Assembly (NCBI GenBank): GCA_031554275.1
Contig: JAVBKB010000128.1
Span: 1 to 38,119 of the forward strand
DNA length: 38,119 bases
From: JAVBKB01 sp031554275
Lineage (GTDB): Bacteria; Bacillota; Bacilli; JARBTR01
Direction: 5' to 3'
The translations under genes were made by a program, and so were the position numbers. This document shows positions 32,981 to 38,119 of this stretch, in pieces. Position 1 is the first letter of the stretch. Every line of letters begins with the position of its first letter. Below the pieces are notes generated by a model that made no database searches, was not told the DNA's origin, and worked only from the letters and a program-made list of their open reading frames with translations.

Positions 32981-34231
32981 TCACATTGGTTCAATTCCCA
33001 TCATTTTCAGTCTCCCGACATTGACAAAAGGATTACTTGTTCTCACCAATTTTCCCGAAACTTTATCAAGCGTTGCATCTTCATCCTCTTCAAAAATGTA
33101 AAGTGGATTTAGAACTATTTGGCCATGTTCTACCCCTAACACTTCACTAATCTCCATCGTTCTTCTCGTTTTGTCTCTCAACCTTGAAAGATGAATGATA
33201 ATATCTAGTGCAGATGCAATTTGCCCCCGAATCGCTTCTAATGGCAGACCCATCGCACCTTGCAGTACCATTGTTTCCAACCGCACCAACATATCAACTG
33301 AAGAATTCGAGTGTCCAGTTGACAATGAACCTGCATGGCCAGTATTCATTGCCTGTAACATATCTAGTGCTTCACTCCCGCGAACCTCGCCCACAATTAT
33401 TCTTTCTGGCCGCATTCTTAATGATGCTTTGATTAAGTCTCGTATCGTAATAAGACCAGTTCCAGATGAATTCGCGTTCCTCGCTTCAAGCTGCACAATG
33501 TTTTTGACTCCTTTAATTTGCAGTTCAGCAGAATCTTCAATGGTGATAATTCGCTCATCCTTTGGGATAAAATTCGACAATGCATTCAAGAAAGTCGTTT
33601 TTCCAGAACCTGTCCCACCACTTATAAAAATGTTAAACTTTGCATAGACCAATCTTCTCAGCACATCGGCAATTTCAGCAGTAATCGAATCATATTCAAT
33701 TAACTTTTCGATGGTCATCGGTACCTTGGAAAATTTACGAATTGTCACGATAGGCCCATTTAAGGCAATTGGTTTTAACACAACATTTACGCGAGAACCA
33801 TCTGGTAATCGAGTATCAACAATAGGATTCGCTTGGTTGACTTCTCTTCCAGCGGTAGCTACAATCTTCTGAATTGTATTTTCTAACATGCTCGCATCGC
33901 CTAGTTTGAGGTCATGTGCCATGATTTGCCCAGCTCGCTCAATAAAAACTTGCTCTGTTCCATTTATCATGACTTCAGTTATCAAATCGTCTTTCATGAT
34001 TGCGTCTAAAACACCAAAACCTCGAAAGCTGCTCAAAACTTGTTCTACTATCTCGACTCTTTTATCGATAGGAAGGTATTTATTTTGAAGTTTGTTATTA
34101 ACAAGCATTTTGATCTCAAGTGTGAGTTGTTCATCAGAGAGTGTAGCAAGAGGTAAATTACTTGTGGCAAATTGTCTGATTTCAGTAATTAATTGCTGAA
34201 TATCTTGCTCGCCGACCAATTTCTTGCCCAT
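32981..34231 (-). CDS. tadA: Tad pilus assembly ATPase, TadA/CpaF type
   Basis: This 416-residue GspE-family hexameric ATPase drives pilus extension. Motifs in order: N-terminal helical domain, DDLITEVMINGTEQVFIER, arginine-rich RLPDGSRVNV, Walker A GGTGSGKT (205-212), Asp box ITIEDSAEL (229-237), Walker B RIIVGEVRG (277-285) and His box TGHAGSLSTGHSNS. The last feature is typical of CpaF/TadA. The start overlaps the tadZ stop (TGATG), and AAGGGAA lies 7 nt upstream. No separate retraction ATPase is present, as usual in Tad systems, where one ATPase may serve both directions. Confidence 0.96.
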   Translation of the reverse strand: MGKKLVGEQDIQQLITEIRQFATSNLPLATLSDEQLTLEIKMLVNNKLQNKYLPIDKRVEIVEQVLSSFRGFGVLDAIMKDDLITEVMINGTEQVFIERAGQIMAHDLKLGDASMLENTIQKIVATAGREVNQANPIVDTRLPDGSRVNVVLKPIALNGPIVTIRKFSKVPMTIEKLIEYDSITAEIADVLRRLVYAKFNIFISGGTGSGKTTFLNALSNFIPKDERIITIEDSAELQIKGVKNIVQLEARNANSSGTGLITIRDLIKASLRMRPERIIVGEVRGSEALDMLQAMNTGHAGSLSTGHSNSSVDMLVRLETMVLQGAMGLPLEAIRGQIASALDIIIHLSRLRDKTRRTMEISEVLGVEHGQIVLNPLYIFEEDEDATLDKVSGKLVRTSNPFVNVGRLKMMGIEPM

Positions 34232-35298
34232 CAGGAAGTTCCCTTAATATTTGTAAAATTGGTTGTCCTAGCAATATGTTCTGCTAGCTGTCTCATTGGG
34301 GTTCTGCTGAATTCAGGTGTTTCTCCATGACAGTTCAAATGCGAATGGTGCAATGCTCCAAAAGTGGTTGATGCTTTATTAAGCAGTATTCCTGCAAGTT
34401 TCGTGATTTCTAGTCCCTGTTGCTGCTCAATCACTTGTAGCGTTTCCAACATTCGTGTTAATTTTGCTCCCGCCAACATCGAACCGTTTGTAACAAAAAT
34501 AATTTGCGAGCATATTTCCATGACAGCAATGGCTGTCTCATCTAATCTAAATGGCATGTCAACAATAATATAATCGTAACTAAGTGACTGCAAACTTGAG
34601 AATAGACCCTTAATTTCATTTTCATTTACTTCAGAAAAATCTAGTGCCAGTTTGCACTCACTAAGAAAATCGACACCACTATGATCTGTACTGATACAAC
34701 TCTCGACCCTCATGGTCGCTTGCTTCATGTTACTTTTGATAGAAAAAATCACCTCACTCAAGCCTTGCAAATCATCACCCTTAAACAAAGGGCTAACAAC
34801 TGCCATTGGATCAAGATTCAAATAGAGGACCTTTTTGCCTCGAGCTGATTGCTGATAACCAAATGCCGCAGCAATCGTCGAGCAGCCAACTCCGCCTAAT
34901 ATGCCACTAAAACAAATGATTTCAACATTACTTACACTGTTCGTTCGAAATCTATAGCCATCAGTTGCTTGATCGGAATACAAACTCAATATTTGTTTGT
35001 AAATCCTTTCAGGCTTCTGAAATTTGCAAATAGCAAATTGCTCATTAACCGTTTCAACCTGATTCGTTTCCAATAAGTAACCAAATGCACACGAGCTAGG
35101 GAGCAGTGCCCGATCGACGTTCATTTTCTCACTACAGAGCAGCACATCAATTGAATGATTTTTAATAAAAGCATGGAGCATACCTGCAGTTGTGAATGTA
35201 TAAAGCTCAACCTTATCATGAAGCGAGCTTTGAAATGTCGAGCTGAGCTGCTGAACAAAAACGATGTCATCATCTACTATTGCAAGTTTTAATTTCAT
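34231..35298 (-). CDS. tadZ: TadZ/CpaE-type pilus localisation ATPase-like protein
   Basis: This protein of about 355 residues combines an N-terminal receiver-like domain (LAIVDDDIVFVQQLSS) with a ParA/MinD-like domain from about 120. The Walker A site is degenerate: FSGILGGVGCSTIAAAFG lacks both the signature and P-loop lysines, as in many TadZ/CpaE proteins. ATP binding is therefore doubtful. DYIIVDMPFRLDE is the switch region. TadZ places the pilus machinery in the cell. I take the ATG at 35298, since GAGGG is 8 nt upstream, over a GTG at 35307 that overlaps that site. It is the first of a tight run with tadA. Confidence 0.87.
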   Translation of the reverse strand: MKLKLAIVDDDIVFVQQLSSTFQSSLHDKVELYTFTTAGMLHAFIKNHSIDVLLCSEKMNVDRALLPSSCAFGYLLETNQVETVNEQFAICKFQKPERIYKQILSLYSDQATDGYRFRTNSVSNVEIICFSGILGGVGCSTIAAAFGYQQSARGKKVLYLNLDPMAVVSPLFKGDDLQGLSEVIFSIKSNMKQATMRVESCISTDHSGVDFLSECKLALDFSEVNENEIKGLFSSLQSLSYDYIIVDMPFRLDETAIAVMEICSQIIFVTNGSMLAGAKLTRMLETLQVIEQQQGLEITKLAGILLNKASTTFGALHHSHLNCHGETPEFSRTPMRQLAEHIARTTNFTNIKGTS

Positions 35299-35417
35299 TC
35301 GACTCACCCTCTGAACTTGTTTTCCTGATAATAGTAAAACCCATTTTCAAGTGCTATTCAAATTGGTAAGTTGCCAACTTCATACACTGAAGTTAACGAT
35401 TTGAGGCAAGTTTCAGC

Positions 35418-35448
35418 TATATAATCCAAATTGTCGTTAGAAATGCAA
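35418..35448 (-). promoter_or_regulatory. Possible promoter before tadZ in a 262-bp gap
   Basis: On the minus strand TTGCAT (35443-35448) and TATATA (35418-35423) are 19 bp apart, with ATTATA at 17 bp as an alternative. It would give a leader of about 120 nt. A 13-nt palindrome AAGTTGCCAACTT (35368-35380) lies in that leader. The rest of 35299-35560 holds no ORF. The gap suggests a separate transcription start for the core tad genes. Confidence 0.3.
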
Positions 35449-35560
35449 CTTACTCACGATATAATTTTCAAAGACGAGGAATAACTTACGAAGGATCGTG
35501 GGACTAGGAAATTATCACGAAGTATTTGGGAATCTTAGTGAGTTTTAAGTTAGGATACGC

Positions 35561-36307
35561 TCAATTATTGATTGAAATGTCGATTGTTGCTTTCTGTAGA
35601 AAATGAATATTGAACAGAAGCACGATGTGGAATGTGATGAGGATTGGAATTGAAATCTGTAATGAAAGAAATACTTGATAAACTTCTTTTGCCATAAAAC
35701 GTAGTAGAACAGGAATACTTGCAACCATTGCAATCATCATAAATACTTGGATGGAAGCAATCTTTTTCTTGCGATATAGTTTGTCTCGTTCCTTTATCTC
35801 AAAGGCGATATCTTGAAGTATTTGATGAAATAAATCTGCTGCTTTCCCTCCGAATTCATATCTTATTTCAAGTATTTGATGAAATATATCAATGGCAGCA
35901 AAGTCATATTTCAGAAAGTGATTTGCTGATATCGTTTGATTTTTATCAATATCCATAATTAACTTTTGCACATCTTTTTGGATTGATGGGTGTATATTTG
36001 ACGCAATTGCTTTCAGTGCGTCTGGCACATTCAAATTCGACTTCAACTTAAATACAGTACCGCTTGCATAGTGATTCAAAGCTTTTAGCTGTAGTTGGTA
36101 ACGACGAGTTTGTCTGTTCAAAACAGCTATTGCATGGAAACAGGCCCACCCTCCGATTAATCCGAATATAATCGACAAAATCATATTTTTCGAGATTGTT
36201 AATTGGAAAATAAAATTAATCAATATGAAGACACCCAATACACAAACGAATTCTACTAATGAAAAAAGTCGCTTTATCTGTAGGATCATTTGTCTGACTC
36301 GCTCCAA
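35561..36307 (-). CDS. Additional TadB-like (T2SSF-like) membrane protein
   Basis: This 248-residue protein has two N-terminal membrane segments (about 20-65), a helical middle with the F-domain-like arrangement (FKLKSNLNVPDALKAIAS ... EIRYEFGGKAADLFHQILQD), a charged ERDKLYRKKK stretch and two C-terminal membrane segments. This is the layout of TadB/TadC, making it a third platform-type protein in the locus. The TTG start at 36307 is supported by a perfect AAAGGAGGTGA site embedded in the last codons (KGGD-stop) of the preceding gene, so the two are tightly coupled. Sequence similarity to TadB is weak, so the family call is tentative. Confidence 0.65.
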   Translation of the reverse strand: MERVRQMILQIKRLFSLVEFVCVLGVFILINFIFQLTISKNMILSIIFGLIGGWACFHAIAVLNRQTRRYQLQLKALNHYASGTVFKLKSNLNVPDALKAIASNIHPSIQKDVQKLIMDIDKNQTISANHFLKYDFAAIDIFHQILEIRYEFGGKAADLFHQILQDIAFEIKERDKLYRKKKIASIQVFMMIAMVASIPVLLRFMAKEVYQVFLSLQISIPILITFHIVLLFNIHFLQKATIDISINN

Positions 36308-38119
36308 TTAGTCACCTCCTTTCAAAATAACTTGCATAGTTTGGTTTAGTTTTGACCTGTCTGTTGGAGTAAATCCATTCAGGTAGAATCCTCTTCCCTT
36401 GTTCAGGATTTGTAGCTGCTTTAACTGGTTTTGCGAAATATTTATACTGTGGGGATAATTAACTTTCATAATTGGCGCAGGTTCTTCATTAATAAATACA
36501 TTATCAAACACACTGCCAATTAGAAATTTATCAAATGTGAAGGGTTGGTCGATAAAGAATGTTATCTCGCTTAAGCCAAGTTTTTCAAGCACCATCTCAT
36601 GATGATAAATGGTTTTGGGTTGTAACAAGGATTGAGCCGAAATGGGTAGCAGAAAACTTGTTGCACTCGTTTGGATCGGAGCGTCCTTAATATCTAGCTG
36701 AAATGAAGTGCAATTGCTGAAGTCAGCTTGGATTTTTCGCGAAATTGTTTCTTCCGAAAGTCCTTTCTGCACCGAAGTCAGAAATCCTGTTCTACTTGTC
36801 AGATAGAAGTCTTCCGCAAAAGTTGGCGAAATAGCATAGTTCTCCTCTTGGCGAGACACATCTAACACCAGCGGAATGACATATTTATTCGAGCTCAAAC
36901 CTGTATCATTTGCGAACTTTTGTTGCAAATTCTCATCCACGTCAATCGGAAAATAGCTACTCTTTCCCGTTGAAGTGAAAACTTCAGCAAAATCGTTTTG
37001 ATATTGGATTGGAGATGGCAGCAACAGCAAACTTGTTTGCGTTTCAAGCTTTTGTACTGGTTGCTTGGCAAATTGGAATGACTCGTATTGGATTGCTGGT
37101 GCGGATTCACCAACAATATATTGACTTCCAATTTGAAATCTATGTTCTCCACTAGCAGTGATCCTCTCCCCCATTTGGTGACGTACGATCAACGGTTTCG
37201 AATATTCAAAGGTTTTTACGAAATCCCAGCGTGGTGTACTGGACTCAATTTCCCATTCCAACACCTCACCAGTAGCACTCGTTACGCTAGGTCGATATTT
37301 CTCATAATAATGATTGGTATATTCATAACTGAAGCGATAAATAATTTCTTTCCCATTAAGCGGTGCAGCTGGAAGAGTTGCTTCAGTTCCATCTATCGTT
37401 AGTTCGTCTGAAGAAATCTGCGCATGTATATTTCTAACAGCAATATGTGCTGCACCAGGCTTCAAGTGATTGGTAGCCCGAATAAATGATTGAAGTTCAT
37501 TGTTTTTTTCTAAACGCCAAGCAGTCGAACCTATCACCTTCGCACTTACTCGTTTCTCTTTCAAGCCGGAAGGATCTTTCTCGCCAGAATAGTACGTTGC
37601 TTTAATATTATAGTGCTGCTGAATATCAATTTTTGCTGCCAATGACCATAAAATCGTCATGCCTCCAACATCTTTTGCTGCCAAAATGCTAGCCGCTCCA
37701 TCATTATAACTGGTATATAACATACCCTTTGCCGAAACACTATTTGGTGGTATCGTCATGAAAACCGCATGTAAATAAACTGGCGTTTCACCACTCACCA
37801 AATTCGTCATCCCAGCGGCTGTAAGCGTGGACTGAATAGTTTTGACAGGAATTTCAAAATTGTAAGTTGCTGTTTCATCGCTATGATCAATATGGCTGAC
37901 TGCTTCAAGAAACATAATATCAGTGTGCGGCACTGATTTGGAAGGTGCTAAATCAGATACCGGATTCTGGGTAATGATAAACCCAACAGTGCGATATCGC
38001 CATGAAGAAACTGAGCCAATATGAGAAGTCATACTAAATTTGATTGCTCCTGACTTCTTGTCAAATGTCGCTTCGCCCGCTTTTGCCTTATTTTCAAAAA
38101 TTATTTGTAGCATCAACAA
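36308..38119 (-). CDS. Large exported-looking protein of unknown family (5' end cut by window edge)
   Basis: At least 603 residues are visible. An ATG occurs at 38113, but no ribosome site can be checked, and the first residues (MLQIIF) look like the end of a signal peptide, so the true start is probably beyond the window. The protein is rich in beta-type sequence, Ser, Thr, Tyr and Asn, with only one cysteine and no later membrane segment. It looks like a multidomain extracellular protein. I do not recognise it. It is coupled to the TadB-like gene and sits at the 5' side of the Tad operon, so a surface or pilus-related role is plausible. Confidence 0.7.
   Translation of the reverse strand: MLMLQIIFENKAKAGEATFDKKSGAIKFSMTSHIGSVSSWRYRTVGFIITQNPVSDLAPSKSVPHTDIMFLEAVSHIDHSDETATYNFEIPVKTIQSTLTAAGMTNLVSGETPVYLHAVFMTIPPNSVSAKGMLYTSYNDGAASILAAKDVGGMTILWSLAAKIDIQQHYNIKATYYSGEKDPSGLKEKRVSAKVIGSTAWRLEKNNELQSFIRATNHLKPGAAHIAVRNIHAQISSDELTIDGTEATLPAAPLNGKEIIYRFSYEYTNHYYEKYRPSVTSATGEVLEWEIESSTPRWDFVKTFEYSKPLIVRHQMGERITASGEHRFQIGSQYIVGESAPAIQYESFQFAKQPVQKLETQTSLLLLPSPIQYQNDFAEVFTSTGKSSYFPIDVDENLQQKFANDTGLSSNKYVIPLVLDVSRQEENYAISPTFAEDFYLTSRTGFLTSVQKGLSEETISRKIQADFSNCTSFQLDIKDAPIQTSATSFLLPISAQSLLQPKTIYHHEMVLEKLGLSEITFFIDQPFTFDKFLIGSVFDNVFINEEPAPIMKVNYPHSINISQNQLKQLQILNKGRGFYLNGFTPTDRSKLNQTMQVILKGGD

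Noticed and set aside
33195..33647. 150-codon plus-strand frame
   Set aside because: It is antisense to the conserved core of tadA; open only because of codon bias of the real gene.
34231..35298. Degenerate Walker A in the TadZ-like protein as a sign of a pseudogene
   Set aside because: Loss of the P-loop lysine is common in TadZ/CpaE proteins and the frame is intact and coupled to tadA.
1..38119. tRNA, rRNA, CRISPR arrays, transposases or phage genes
   Set aside because: None was found; repeats seen are either coding (1-600) or single inverted repeats, with no spacer periodicity or terminal repeats of mobile elements.

Overview
The window comes from a low-GC Gram-positive bacterium (Bacillota). 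It is AT-rich with strong AGGAGG-type ribosome sites. It carries a sortase-type cell-wall sorting signal, a lipobox solute-binding protein, and a Tad pilus locus with no outer-membrane secretin. The genus cannot be fixed from sequence alone. A hairpin at 3193-3288 resembles intergenic elements I associate with Lactobacillales, so class Bacilli is my guess.

Region 1 (1-1119) is the C-terminal end of a wall-anchored adhesin or pilin-like protein built from 125-residue Spy0128-type repeats. Region 2 (1338-10931) is an anaerobic-respiration island with two related DMSO-reductase-family systems. System 1, on the minus strand, has a Tat-exported catalytic subunit, a four-cluster ferredoxin subunit, a TorD/DmsD chaperone and an unusual polyferredoxin. 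System 2 has a catalytic subunit without a Tat signal (plus strand) and a second four-cluster ferredoxin (minus strand) transcribed divergently. A PucR-type regulator overlaps the second ferredoxin gene and lies just upstream of system 1. Neither system has a membrane anchor subunit in this window. Between the regulator and the system 1 catalytic gene is a branched RNA fold ending in a U-run.

Region 3 (11091-14467) has an orphan RtcB RNA ligase, glycerol kinase and a 44-residue membrane protein. Region 4 (14571-20457) is a complete peptide ABC importer in the minus-strand order D-F-A-hairpin-B-C. A 31-nt perfect hairpin separates the binding-protein gene from the permease genes. A YetF-type DUF421 membrane protein follows on the plus strand (20779-21477).

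Region 5 (21490-38119, all minus strand, running off the window) is a Tad/type IVb pilus locus of the monoderm kind. In transcription order it encodes a large unrecognised exported-looking protein, a TadB-like membrane protein, TadZ, TadA, TadB, TadC, a Flp1-like pilin, a TadE-like minor pilin and a 1021-residue TadG-like protein. These are followed by a second pseudopilin-like protein, a prepilin peptidase, a membrane-anchored TPR/WG-repeat protein, an FHA-domain protein and a membrane-anchored Ser/Thr kinase. The last three suggest that pilus assembly is coupled to protein phosphorylation. No tRNA, rRNA, CRISPR array or insertion sequence was seen.
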